Below, piece after piece: positions 27,610 through 39,300 of a stretch of DNA of 64,000 nucleotides (position 1 is the first letter of the stretch; every line of letters starts with the position of its first letter). Location of the stretch: the NCBI GenBank assembly GCA_013398955.1, contig VWPU01012281.1, positions 107,292-171,291 of the forward strand. Direction: 5' to 3'. Source of the stretch: Callaeas wilsoni (taxonomy: Eukaryota; Chordata; Aves; Passeriformes; Callaeidae). The notes under the pieces are model-generated. The model searched no databases, was not told the origin of the DNA, and was given only the letters and a program-made list of their open reading frames with translations. The translations under genes were made by a program, and so were the position numbers.

Positions 27610-28870
27610 AGCAGCCGTGAATGCTAACAGATTGCCAGGACTGGAAGGCTTCACCTGAGGTCTGAGGAACTCAAGTATGAAATAACTGTATTGCCAAAGG
27701 CAGTGTGTAACATTGCTTTTAAAAATTTCTTGGCACCTGAAGCATGGTGAGTGGGTAAATACAACATTAATCTTTAAAAAAAGGTTTGGGAGAATCCAGG
27801 AAACCAAGAGCTTGCAAGCCTGGCATCTGTAGTACATAAACTAGTAAAAGCTGTAATAGACCAAAATGTGTTTGACAATGAGATAAACACAATCGGTTTG
27901 GGAAAAGTCAGTGTGGTTTATATGAAGGCAGGATGTTTGTCTTGCAAACCTCTTGGAGTTCTTTGAAAAGAATGTAGGTAAGAGTGAAAGAGCTGGTACT
28001 AGATTTCTGTAAGACTTTTGACAAAGTTCAGAATACCTTATTGGGAACCGGTGCAGACTCTGCAAAGGAGAGAAGGTCCTGAGATGTACAAATAATTGGC
28101 AAAGAGATTGGAAACAAGGTGGGAGAATGCTGCCAGAGAGTTTTACAGCTCAGTGCTGGGGTTTGTAATGTTGAACCTATTCAGGAATGACCATTGAAAA
28201 CAAGGAGTGAGACTTCAAACTTGCCTGTTAAAATAAAATTTTTCAAGACAGCAAAGATGATGGTTAACAGTGAAGTATTGTTGAAAAATCCTGAGACTGA
28301 ACGTCTGGCCGGTGAAATGGTGGATGAAATTTCAAGTAAATAAATGCGAAATTAAGTATGCAGAGAAATAGGGATTGTTGTGCATATAAAAGCATGGGCT
28401 TGGAGTTGACCAAGATCTTGGGATATGTCAGATAACCTCGTGAAAGCATCAGGTGGAGCTTAAGAGGAAGACAAATCAAATGCTAGACAGTAAGAAAAAA
28501 AAAAAAAAGAACAAGCCAGGAAAACACTATTGCACGGTCCTGGAGAGAGAGGTGGTGTTTGGGTTTAGTCTTGTTTTGGTTGGTTTGTTTGTTTTAATTT
28601 AAAAAAGCCTGATGTGCTTTCACCTTGAGTACATGCGGTTCTACTTTCTTCATGCTCAAGGACTATACTAGACATTGGAAAATTCCAGTCACAGCTTCTG
28701 TATAGGATTGAATGAGAAACTGTCCTCAGCTTGGAGGAGACGTGTCTGAGAAGAATAGCAAAGGTGGAAGAGCTATTGACTGCCTGCCCCTACACAAGAA
28801 CAAGGGTTTCCAAAGAAAGCCTTGGTTTGAACCATCACGAATGCTCTTACCTCTTCTGTTGCAGGGTGAT
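27610..28870 (+). mobile_element. Old CR1/L3-type LINE, decayed reverse-transcriptase region
   Basis: Read on the + strand, this region follows the order of the reverse-transcriptase part of an ancient CR1/L3-like non-LTR retrotransposon. First comes the segment around ggcatctgtagtacataaac (cf. the consensus on plant-and-mammal-independent CR1/L3 copies: 'gcctgacatcagtagtggg'). Next are the tttatatgaaggcaggatg and ttgcaaacctcttgg segments, then gacttttgacaaagttc. The end matches the 3' part (gatcttgggatatgtcag, then cagcttggaggagacgtg). Many stops and indels break the frame. A run of about 14 A at 28495-28509 lies within it. Family assignment is from memory of the consensus; the exact subfamily is not determined. 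Boundaries are approximate. Confidence 0.7.
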
Positions 28871-31789
28871 TTTTCTCATGTACAGCAGAATCATCTCTCC
28901 TGAGGAATACTGCTTTCTTATCTGACTTTCTTTGCTGAAAAGGGAAGACAAAGTCCCCCTAGGTAAAATCTTGTGTGGTAATTTATGCATTCATTATGCT
29001 GGCCCAGCCTCCAAATAGAGGTTTGGCTGTGGAGGGAGTTTCCTCGCCCAGATGAATCACTCACTGGTATTTATGCCATACATGCATGATAATCTTTTTG
29101 ATCTCTGTAGGCATCTAGGATTCTTCTGCTTGGGTAACTGGCAGCCAGCCTGGCTCATCACAACTGGCAGCTGCAAAGGTGGAGACTGGCTGGAAATAGC
29201 TGGGAATGGATAGGACCCTTTCTGGAGACCCCTCTTCCTTTTGCTTTGAAGGTGTTGCACGCTTGATTGCCGTGTGTGCACCATTGCTGACAGACTGCCC
29301 TGTGTCTTCTCTGTCCCCACAGCACAGGGCCTTCCATAAGAGCTGGGTAAGGGGGGAAAGTGAGAACGGGAAGGTTAGAAGGGGCAGGGCTCAATGAGGA
29401 CTTCAGAGCACCTGCATAGTCTTACTGGATGCTAAATATACTGAGCTTGCTATCTGCAAATCCCCATCAATCTGTGGCTTAAAGAACCTGGGGAAAGTGT
29501 TGGAGTGGACAGTGTTTTATCACTAGCAGGCCAGCTCCCACCCACATTAGCACATGGCCCCATCCAAAGGTCACTAGGGAGGGCTGAGCAGGACTTCTTC
29601 CTATCGTGTAGGCTTCCTCTTTTTTATGTGCATCATTGCACGCATGAGCTCTGCACCTTGTTTCTGTGCAAGGTGTGTGTAATGTTTAAGTCATAAAGAT
29701 GAAGTCTTGCATTTGCCCCTGGACTTAAGGAGCAAAATCAGCTCTTATCAGGAAAGCCTGTATAAACAGCTCTTTTCCAACTCATTTCTACTTTTCTGTC
29801 ACTCCCCCTTACCTAGTCCTGTTTCTCTGGCACAGCGCTATCAGCACACTATTATTGTCACCTTTAATAAATCCGTGTGTCAAGTGTGTCTAGCAGAGAG
29901 GTGTTTTGGTAGATGTGTATTTGCTTGGGAGTCCTTGGGGCTTTTCCTCTAAGGAAGTTATGGAGAATAAATGGTTTGCCAGAGTTTAGACTGATGCTGC
30001 TGGAGTTACAGAGGAGAGAAGTGGTGTGAAGTACCTGAGGTCTCAAAATGGTGTAGCCAGAATGTTGAAGTGCAATTGAAGCGTGCAGAGAAGAGGGTGG
30101 AAGGAAAAAAATCCTAAGAATAGATTTCCCAGCAATTTTAAAATCAGATTTTCCTAGGGTTTGGTTTCTAACAGCTTGTAATCAGCTAATGCTTGTGCTG
30201 TCAAAGCAGGTGCTTGACCATCTCTGCGGGTTCCACGTTGTGTGTTTCAGTGACTGGTGGTTTCTGAAAGCCCTGCCTGCTCAGCCATGAGCGTAAACGC
30301 TCGTGGGTACCTTGGTAATGGGAAAAAACCGGCAGGTTTCCCTCTGGGAAATGTGTGGGCAGAGTGCCGCTGTGTGGTGACACGGAGCACGGCGTCCTTG
30401 GCACGGCGTGGGGGTTGGAAGAGCATCTCTTTGAAGTTAGTGGAAGGATGCCCGATTTCTTCACAGGATTGGGGTTGTGCCTGGTAAAGGAGCAGGAGCA
30501 ACACTCCAGACACTTATATTTTGGTTATATGTTGTTTTTCCTTCCCTCTTCTCCCCGATAGCCTTTTGACAAAGGTAAGGCAAAACGTGTTCTTTTCCAG
30601 TTGTGTGTTAACATTGTGTCTTTCCTCAAGGGACAGGGAACTAAAAGACATAAGAATGAGACACATATAGATAATATGCTGCATTCTGAAATTTTGTCCA
30701 AACAGTATGTTGCAAGTTGTCTCAGCTATAGACAACAGAAATTCCGGTACTCAGGGCTGTGCTTTCTTGTACCTGTGCCAGCAGTGCCAGGGCTGTACTG
30801 TGATCATACCTCTATTACACTGTGCGTTCTGCACCCACAGTGCTTATACTGAGACTAAAGATGTGTTAGTCGCTTGTCCTGGCATCCTCATAACTTGGTC
30901 ATTTGGCTTCACTAATAGGTCCCACACCTTAATTCTTGCTTTTTGGTGCTTTTTAGCTTAAATATTAAGTCTGTGGATAATTTGCTTTGGGTTCTGCTCC
31001 AGGGAAGGGAAGGCTTCCTTCTGAAGTTGTTTGTTATAAGATTGAATGGAAAAGAGAACAACAGTAAGCAGCAGGCACCTTGCCAGGGGCATAGCCCGCA
31101 GGCTTTCCCTGTGCTATAAACCAGGCACTGGCTCTGCAGCTGAGCCATCCATATGCTCAGTGGCTCTTTGCAGACATCTTTCCAAAGCAACCAGGCTTCA
31201 TGAGCTCTTCAGCCCAATCATAAGAAATTTTGTAGAATTTAGAAGTGTATTGAGCTTCCCCTTTCCACTGTCCCTTTCACTCTTGTGAGGAGGATTCAAC
31301 TAGTGGTGTCTTGAAGCTGCAGATGGGATGCATGTTGTTGTTAAATCAGGGAAGGGAGCATCGTATGCACTACGTTGTTGCACCTTTAAATACCAACACA
31401 CTCCCCTTTATGTGTGTGCTGCTGTTCCCCTCCCTTGGAGGGCAAGGTAAGGGATAGTCATGGGCCTGAACTGTCTCCCTCAGAAATACAGATCTTCCTC
31501 CTTACGTACGCCAACCCCCAGTTTTTTAGTTTCCCATCTAGTCCTCCTTCATACCCAGCTATCTGCTGGTGGAGGGTTCATTTTGTGTTACAAAGGTCCT
31601 TCAAGGCCATCCCTGGGCCATCTTTCACAATGTCTCCACATGGCTTTATCAACCAAAGTGTGAGCTCTTTCTAATTCTAGCTGCACCTTTCTTGCCTGCA
31701 GCAAAGCTGTTCCCTCTTCACTTTGCGTTCGCAGTTGTCCCACCTTCCTTGTCTGCACATTGTCAGGATCAGTAACTGTCTCTTGCTAT
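28871..31789. other. Non-coding stretch, with a CpG-rich patch at about 30220-30460
   Basis: Mostly unique sequence. Between about 30220 and 30460 there are roughly a dozen CpGs (for example gcgtaaacgctcg, cacggcgtcc, cacggcgtgg), unlike its surroundings. Overlapping frames of 68-88 codons run through it on both strands, which is expected where stop codons are rarer. No gene is recognised. Confidence 0.4.
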
Positions 31790-32620
31790 AAAGGTAGAAA
31801 AAGGTCACCCTTCTTACCAGCTGACAGTGCTTATGGCATTACTTTGGCAAGATTTATTCTTCCCATTGCAAGAATCAAATTCTATCACCTCCAGTAATTA
31901 ATTGACAGAATTTGGGCCCTGAAATTGTGAAATATTCTTTAGCTTTCCCAATATGAATCACAAGCTTTGTAGCTGTAGAACCAGCTCTATTCTAAAACTT
32001 CAAGTAATACCTAACCAGTTCAGGAGATTTTGCAACCATGGAGGACAAGTAAAAAATTCATTCTGGTCCCCAGGAATCACCTCTTCTGGCCCTTTTATAG
32101 ATAGTTCTGCATAAACATACTTAATCACAACATAGTTAGAAACTTCATGTCACAGAAAAGAGGAGTTGCCAGACACACTTAATTTCTCAGGGAATTATTA
32201 TTACCGTCTGTGCCAGTCCTTGTGTGTGTGTGACCCATTTATAGTTTCTCCATGGGAAGAGGCTCCACAAACTCATAACTTACTCCAGTGCTTTGCTGTC
32301 CTGACCATTAAGTCATTAGACTTTCCTCAGTGTTCAGCTTAACTTCTGCATTTAAACTAACTCTTTATCCTACCCACGTTATTACTTTCCTAGATGCTGC
32401 ACTATTCTGTGTATTGGAAAGTCATTATCATGTCCTTTCCGCTCTCCTATCTTGAGGTTTAACAACCCAGTTTCTCAATCTTTCCTCACAGGCCATGTTT
32501 TCTAAGCCTCTGATTTTTTTTTTGGAGGTCTTCCAGCAAGTCCACAACTTTTCAAAGTGTGATTTTGTAACCTGTGTCATCTAGAGAGTTTGAATTGCTG
32601 GTGAACATAATATGAGAGAA
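31790..32620 (-). mobile_element. Old CR1/L3-type LINE 3' part, minus strand
   Basis: On the minus strand, about 32600 to 32380 reads like the conserved 3' region of CR1/L3 LINEs: lysine- and arginine-rich coding for 'ctccaaa...agaggcttagaaaacatg', then gtgaggaaagattgag, then acatgataatgactttcc. The segment down to about 32220 continues with gtttgtggagcctcttccc, which fits the consensus just before the 3' end. Below 32220 the match is weaker (ggcccaaattctgtcaatta resembles the tail). The copy is strongly decayed and has no usable frame. Boundaries are approximate. Confidence 0.6.
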
Positions 32621-33709
32621 TTAAGAAGTATAGTATTATGGGGCACCCTTCCATTACAATGATAAAATAGAGCATGGCAAATCTATTTCTTATCTTGTGG
32701 AAATCACACCTCAGCCTAATCTCCAGTTAAAATATTCATTAATGCAGTCTGAATAATAAGCACATGTAGAACAATTACTATGAATCCAGCTTTCCTTACA
32801 CTTAGGAGATACAGGTTTGTGCACATGAGAGGTTCTGACAAGATCAGGATAGCAGTGAATGAAGCTTTTTATACACACCTGTCTAACAGAAAGGGATTAT
32901 ACACAAATGAATCTACAGTTGGTGTTAGCCTACATATCTCACACTGTGCCACAGTGACTGCTCTGGTTTCTGGAAGAGTGAAGATAAGGAATAGGAATAC
33001 AGGCAAAGACTTGCACTGCATTGTGGTAAAATCTGGATGGTTCCTAAAGGAAACAAGTAAGTGTCTTGGAGGCACAACCTAGCCCTTGTGTAGGTCAAGT
33101 CTTGCTGCAAATACATGAAACTCTGGGGACACAAATGTCTTGGCAGGTCGCTCAGATCTTGCTAATTTGACCCCATGCCATCTAAGGAATCCTTGCACCC
33201 TGGATTTGGCTGCTGCTGCTTTTCTGCTGATTGGTCTAGGGTCATGCTTGTTCCTCCTTCATGAGACCTCCAAAAGGGGCATTTCATCAGAAGGTGCAGT
33301 TGAGATCAGGCTTCAGCTCTTGGCCAGGAACTGCTCATCTCCGTAGGAGAGCTGCTCTTCTCCAGCGTGCTCTGGGACAGGAACAGGGTTGCACAGAGCA
33401 ATGAAGAACTGGCCAAAGGGTGAAAAGAAACAGCAGTGTTTACTGGATGGAAGGGACCGCTTGTGAAATGAAAAAATTATTTTGTGTTCTCAAAGGACTC
33501 CTGTGATCTGTGGCCGTTAAACCATAGCAGTGGTTTAACAGGGGTCAGGGCCGCTCCTGAAGTGGGCACACTGCTTGGTACCCCTCTTCCTAAAGGTACT
33601 AATATATGGAGATGAGGAGAGTGGTACAGCAATGTTTTTTTGTTTTTTTTTTTTAAAGGCTTTAGAGTGTGAGACTTAAGGATCTCTGTTTAATTTTTCA
33701 GAAAAACCG
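32621..33709. other. Non-coding stretch, no gene seen
   Basis: Unique sequence with short chance open frames (100 codons at most) and a T run near 33635-33655. No gene or clear repeat was recognised. Confidence 0.4.
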
Positions 33710-33799
33710 TGTGAGTGGACTTGATAACTGAGCAGGGGAGGCTGGATGCTTTTCTGAGAAAAGTATGATAGGAAGCAGCACCTGCAGTCGGAAAGCACA

Positions 33800-33883
33800 A
33801 ACCAAACTGTAAATTAGGCACCCTGTTCAGAGGGACTAGCCACTGGAACGCCTGTCCAAGGGTGTGGTACATTCTCCATCCCA
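33800..33883 (+). mobile_element. Fragment of CR1 LINE 3' region
   Basis: The segment cactggaacgcctgtccaag followed by ggtgtggtacattctccatc matches the part of the CR1 3' region that normally reads like 'ggcactggaacaggctgccc...gtggagtctccatcc'. It breaks off at about 33883, where a second CR1 starts at a more upstream point of the consensus. It is therefore a separate older copy or a duplicated piece. The left boundary is uncertain. Confidence 0.5.
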
Positions 33884-34228
33884 TCAGACCTCATTCTGTG
33901 CAACTCCCTGAAAGGAGGTGGTAGCCAGCTTGGGGTCTGCCTCTTCTCCCAGGCAGCCAGCGGTAGGATAAGAGGCCATGGCCTCAAGCTGTGCCAGGGG
34001 AGATTGAGGTTGGACATCAGGAAGAATTTCTTCACTGAAGGGGTTGTCAGGCATTGGAAGAGGCTGCCCAGGGAGGTGGTGGAGTCACCATGCTTGGAGG
34101 TGTTCAGGAAACCACTGGACGTGGCACTCGGTGCCACAGTTCAGTTGACATGGAGGAAGTACTTGTTCAAATGTTGGACTTGGTGATCGTGGGGGTATTT
34201 TCCAATCATAATGATTCTGTGATTCTCT
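33884..34228 (+). mobile_element. CR1 LINE, 5'-truncated 3' end
   Basis: This is a well-preserved CR1 3' end. It includes gcaactccctgaaaggaggt, aggataagaggccatggcct, gaagaatttcttcactgaag, a segment reading ggcattggaagaggctgccc, and gggaggtggtggagtcacca. It closes with ttttccaatcataatgattc and a short ATTCTGTG/ATTCTCTG tail near 34213-34228. Truncation at the 5' end and the 8-base tail repeats are typical of CR1 retrotransposition in birds and other sauropsids. This copy gives the best clue to the host lineage. Confidence 0.9.
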
Positions 34229-34585
34229 GTCTTCAGGAACACATTTTCTGGGACTGATGGTTCTGTCAAGTGTGAGATTTTTGGGCTCAGTCCAAGAATA
34301 AGGATGAAGTGGCAGTCATTTATATACAGAATAATCAAATCACTTCTCTTAGCCTTAAATAGTAAAGAAATTATGAAATGTGGATATTAAATTAAAGACG
34401 CTATTCTCCAATATGTGCCCAATAAAGATGAAATAGGACTCCATGTTCCAATTTTGTATCTGACATTTCCTAACTGGGAGTTTAATTTCTAGAATATTAA
34501 TAATGTTCTTTAGCACTTATGGACTGTCAACCATCTCTGGTTTAGTGTTGTAGAATCAAGTTTAATGCTTCCTTGCCAGGAGGTA

Positions 34586-34621
34586 TTTGTATGAAATGCA
34601 GATTTCTTCATTTCATACAAA
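34586..34621. repeat. Perfect 13-bp inverted repeat (hairpin)
   Basis: TTTGTATGAAATG at 34586-34598 is exactly complementary to CATTTCATACAAA at 34609-34621, with a 10-base loop between. Pairing does not extend outward. A related motif, atttcatacac, recurs at about 34852-34862. It could be a protein-binding palindrome, a remnant of a small DNA transposon, or chance. Confidence 0.85.
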
Positions 34622-36019
34622 GTGTTACAATTCAAGTTCTGACTCAGTCATTATGATTACACTATGTTCATACAGCATGCTTACAGCTTTGTCTCTAGTG
34701 ACATTTTAAAAAAACCTTTTAAGAGTCATTAAAAAATGAAAAAACTTTGCATATTTTCGTATGAAACAGTAGTGCATATGCAGGAGGATATTTGTAAATT
34801 ATATATATACACGTGCATTTAAATTAACAGATAATAATTTTCAGGTACTTGATTTCATACACTATTTAATGATTTTTGGATTAGACTTTGTTGCAGGGGT
34901 GATCAAAGGGCTCTCTTAGCATTTCATGTTGATTTTGCTTTAGTAGTGGTTCGGAGCTCCAGACAAAATCTCGAGCCACTTTGCCTAAGACATGAAATTA
35001 CATGGTGGGGAATGTATTTTCTTCCCAAAGAAAATATTGTCTAAGTAAGCCAGATGTTACCTGATTTGTTATCCTCGCTTTACGTGGGAAACCGAGTACA
35101 GAGAAAAGGCGCCGTTCCTGAGGTCACAGGGGAAGCACATGGCAGCCCCAAGGACTGGACACACTCCAGAGCCCCTGTGAACAGCTTTAAACAGAAGATC
35201 ATTCCCTGTCTGTAAGGTCAAGATCAGTACTTTGGCAGACTGCAGTAAATTATTTAGGTGCCATATTTAGGTTTAGAGAAGTTTCTGAGGAGCTCAAGTG
35301 ACGCCAACCTTTTGTATGGGTGACTCTGAGGAAAAAAATTTGTCTTCAGTTTATTCAGTGGTACTGTCACTGTAAGCAATTTACTACTTGACATAAAGAA
35401 AAGCCTCAGACTTTGTCTCTAAGATACTGCAATGGGTTTTGTGCAAGTGCAGATTGAGATATTTTAAGTCTATGTTTTTCCTGATGGTGATGTGCCCAAA
35501 AAACCCCAATATAGGTGTCTCGAATACGTCAAGGCAGTCATGAAAAGTCGGCATTTTCCTTTGCAAAGTACTTCTGGGGACTTTTGTGAGATCTAATGGT
35601 TGTTCACAGAATTAATACAAAATACCTGTCTTAGAGCCATGCACCATCTCCTTTCTAAATACGCTTACGCTCCGCTGAGCTCAGCTTCCCATTTTTATTT
35701 GTGGCTTATAGTAAATGCCCTGAGCACATTTTGCACTCAGATTAATAACCACTTTATCATCACAAGCCTTCCTGGGGCTACCCATTTGGGGTTTTTGTTT
35801 TGGTTTGGTTTTGTTTCTTTCCTAAAACAGGGTCAGCATGGTTCTCGCTAGCATTTGTAAAGAGGGAAGTGCGTGAATGATCTGTCCCCTTTATTCAGAT
35901 CATTCATTTCACATTTGAAAACTGGCCTTATTTTCAGTAACCAGGCCGGTGGGTAGAAGCTGGCTGGTGTAAGTGGTCTAGTTGGGGATTTTTCTTGGTT
36001 TTGGTTGTTGTGTTCAGTG

Positions 36020-36320
36020 TGTGATTCCAGGCGGGTCGAGGGGAGCTGGGTTTCGCTTGCTGTCACTGCTCAGGGCTGCCATCAGAAGGAGATCTCTGGC
36101 AGCGCTCGCGTTGTTTCCATATCGCAAACTGGGAGCACAACCCACGGCGCTGGGCTCGGTGTAAGGCTCCTGAGATGAGTGTGTGCAGAGACCTGGGTTA
36201 GCTGCCTCTCGCCACTGCAGGGAGGCTCCCAGCTGCTGGATACCTCTCTTTCTCTCCTGACTTCGCTGCTAGCTCTGCTGGGGCCGAGTCAAGTGGTGCT
36301 GCCCAACTTCTCAACAGGTA
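36020..36320 (+). promoter_or_regulatory. CpG-rich patch, possible alternative first exon
   Basis: Positions 36030-36165 hold about ten CpGs (gcgggtcgagg, gcgctcgcg, cacggcgc, ctcggt) in otherwise CpG-poor DNA. A good donor, CAACAG then gtaaat, lies after 36320. Together these resemble an alternative promoter and first exon on the + strand, possibly for the AT-hook gene 7 kb downstream. An acceptor-like cactgcag at about 36221 would instead make 36222-36320 an internal exon. There is no direct proof of transcription. Confidence 0.25.
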
Positions 36321-39300
36321 AATCTTGTTCCTTTCGTAATGTGTCATCTGAAATGCGTATGCAGAGCCCATCTGCGAGATGCTGGGGTTTATAAAGGTGT
36401 GGGGATTAATGAATTACGGGTTGGTAATTGAAATAGCCTCCTTTCAAACGGTCTAAGGTACAGAAGTTGCTGCCTCGTACGTCCCAGTGCCAGGTGCCAC
36501 AACGCCAGTCCTCGGCAGGAAGTGCAGAGGGCCATTTCCTGGCTTTGCACAAGTGGACAGTGTTTTGCAGATGTCAGTAGTTGAGCTGTACAAGATATTC
36601 TGCAGAGGAACAAGGCTTGATGCTATCTCAAATGAAACAACTGTGATTTTTAATTCTTAGTAAACACAGATTTCTGCTTTTCCTGTTATTTTCCTGTAAG
36701 TACTGCTAGGTCTTTCTCCACTGATTTGACTCTGCAGTGCTTGGGCTGCTTGCTTTTTGATGAACGTGTCTGAACAGAGACTTTAAGATAAGAAAGAGTC
36801 CTTTAGCAGACATTTGGGTCTTTGGACAAATTCCCTGAGGGAGAATTCAAACAAGCTCTTAATGTATAATGCTAGGGAGTCTACAATCCACACAGGAGTC
36901 TCACTGACCTGGCTTGATAATTTTGGGAGAAGTGCTGGAAATGTCCCGAATATGAATGAGGTGTTTCAGACCGCAGGCCTCAAGACTTGGGGTTCTGGGT
37001 CTGGTACAAGGGTTTTTTTGGATAGAGACAGTGAGCTGAGCTGTGTCCCCTGCCTGCTGGGGGTCAGGATGGGTGGGAAGTGCTGTGCGGCTCTGGGGAA
37101 CCCCAGCTCCCACTCAAATGCCCTGTGCTAGCTTCCCAGGGCAGGGAACTCCAGCTGACAGCTTTGGACCAAACTGGTCCCACGAGCCTTCAGCTTCCTG
37201 GGGAAAGAGAGTGAGGTTGTGTTCTGCTGCTCAGCAGGATGTGGCTAATCCTGAGCTGTATTTCTTCAGTTGCAACAGCCTCTCCTTTGTGCTCCCGACA
37301 TGGGGGAGGCTGCTGGTGCACTCCTCTAATGATGCCTTGCTCTGTTCTCTAGTGCTGGGGCTTCTTAGTGTCACTCTACAAAAAGGAATTACTTAATCCT
37401 CAGTCCCTCCACCCCAGGTTGAGGGAAGTGTTAATACTTCGGTGCTATTCCATAATCTTCTAGAGAGAAGATGTGAAGCATAGACAGATTACATGACTTG
37501 CCAAGTTCAGAGTCAGGAAGAGATTCCAGATCTCTCTTCCTTTCTGATCTTGGTATCCCTGCAGTGCTTTTCCATGGCCTTCTGGGATGGTTAACTGCCT
37601 CCTTGCTTTGGCTGCTCTGACAATAAGAAGCCTGGGGCTTTGATAGGGCTTGGAAGCTGGTGATGCTGAGGTACGATTGAGGTTGAGCCCTTCACTGTGG
37701 AATTCTGTGGCAACCTTCAGGAAAAGTCCCATGCACGTGGACATAAACAGGACCTCAGAGCAGCCAGGACTGCACGTGTGGCTTGACTCATTGCACAGGC
37801 AAGCGCAAAGCCTCACTTTCCTGAGGAAGAGCTGGGAATACTTTAGGCTAACTACAGCAGAACCGTGGTGGTATTTCTATGACTAGTTGTGGTATGGATT
37901 AGGGCGAACAAGGTGCCTCTCAGAGCAATAACTGGCTCAGGTATCTGGACAAAGAGAAGCTGGCAGGCAGTGCATCAAGCAAGGCTCATTCAAGAGAGCT
38001 CTTGCAGTGCCTTGATGTTGTGCTGATGCTGGGCACTCAGGAGTTGGGAAAGAGGAAACAGAGCCTGTTCATATCCACATCACCGCTTGAAACTCCGTAA
38101 TCATCAGCCCTTTTCCCATGTAGCTGTGCGTGTCTCTAATGTTAAAAAAAAAAACCTCCTGGCACTGTTTGCTGGTAGATTGGTCTTTAGTCCATAAGCT
38201 CCTGTCCCAGCCTTGCCTGCTTTGCTGGCTGTGTCAGAACAGGCCCAGGCAGGATGGCCTTTGCTTGCCTCGCTCGGGCTCTTTGCGCTCAGCCCCATCC
38301 CCAGTGTAGCTCAGCAGTCAGAGAGCTACGCACCAGTTTGTGGATGGAGAACTGAGACACACAAGGGCACTTTGATTAGGGTGGCACAGAGGAGTCTATA
38401 ACAAAGCTGGAAATGTAACTCTCTTGGTAGAGCTACGGAAATTCTCATTCAGACCTTGAGCAAGTCTCTAGAACTGATGTGAAGTGTGGAAGCCTGTGTG
38501 GTTCCTGTATTTTTTGTCCTCTGACCTGGATATTCTATCAGTCAGGATATGCAGGAGGTGCTGGTTGAATCATTTTGGAAGCCAATGCTACTAACGTTAC
38601 ACAAGAACTGAATTTTCCCCACTGAAGCGTTGCTTAGCCCATGCTTCTCAGACTCATGTGAAGTTAAGTTAGTCAAGATGTCCTCACAGAAAATAGTTTT
38701 GAGAGTAAGAATCTTTATCATACTCAAAAGTGTTGAGATCAGATTGGAAAGGGTGTAAATGACAACCAAAATGATCAGGAGATAGGATCACATCCAAGAA
38801 ACAAACGTGCTGGTTTATTCAGCCAGGCAGGATGAGGGAGATGTGTATCTTGGCAGAGTTTAAAAATGGAGGAGAGAGAAATGTTGCTGCTGAAGGACTT
38901 GGTGATGCAAGAACAAGTGATAATAAATCGCTAATTAAAAAAAACCTAACAGGCAAGGAACTAGGAGACTTTTAAGCATGAGATCAAAGAAGCTTTAGAT
39001 TTAGTCACTCAAAGTAGTCAGGGAAATCACCTAGAGAGGTTAGTTATGATTTTGAGAAATGATTTATGTGACTGTGGCAGTTACTTGCTGTTGCCACAAA
39101 CTTGATTTAGTAGCCCATAAGTTCCTCTTTTTACAGAAAAGTCTGGCAGAAAAGGCACATTTGCCAGAGTGTTACTGCCACTGTTCTTTCCCAAGGGAGC
39201 TGTTCCAGTGCTTGGCTATCTTGCTTTTCTGGTAGAACTGTCCATGGGGAACCACAGCGAGCTGTGTTATATCTTGATCTATGGCGAGATCTGAAAAGAT

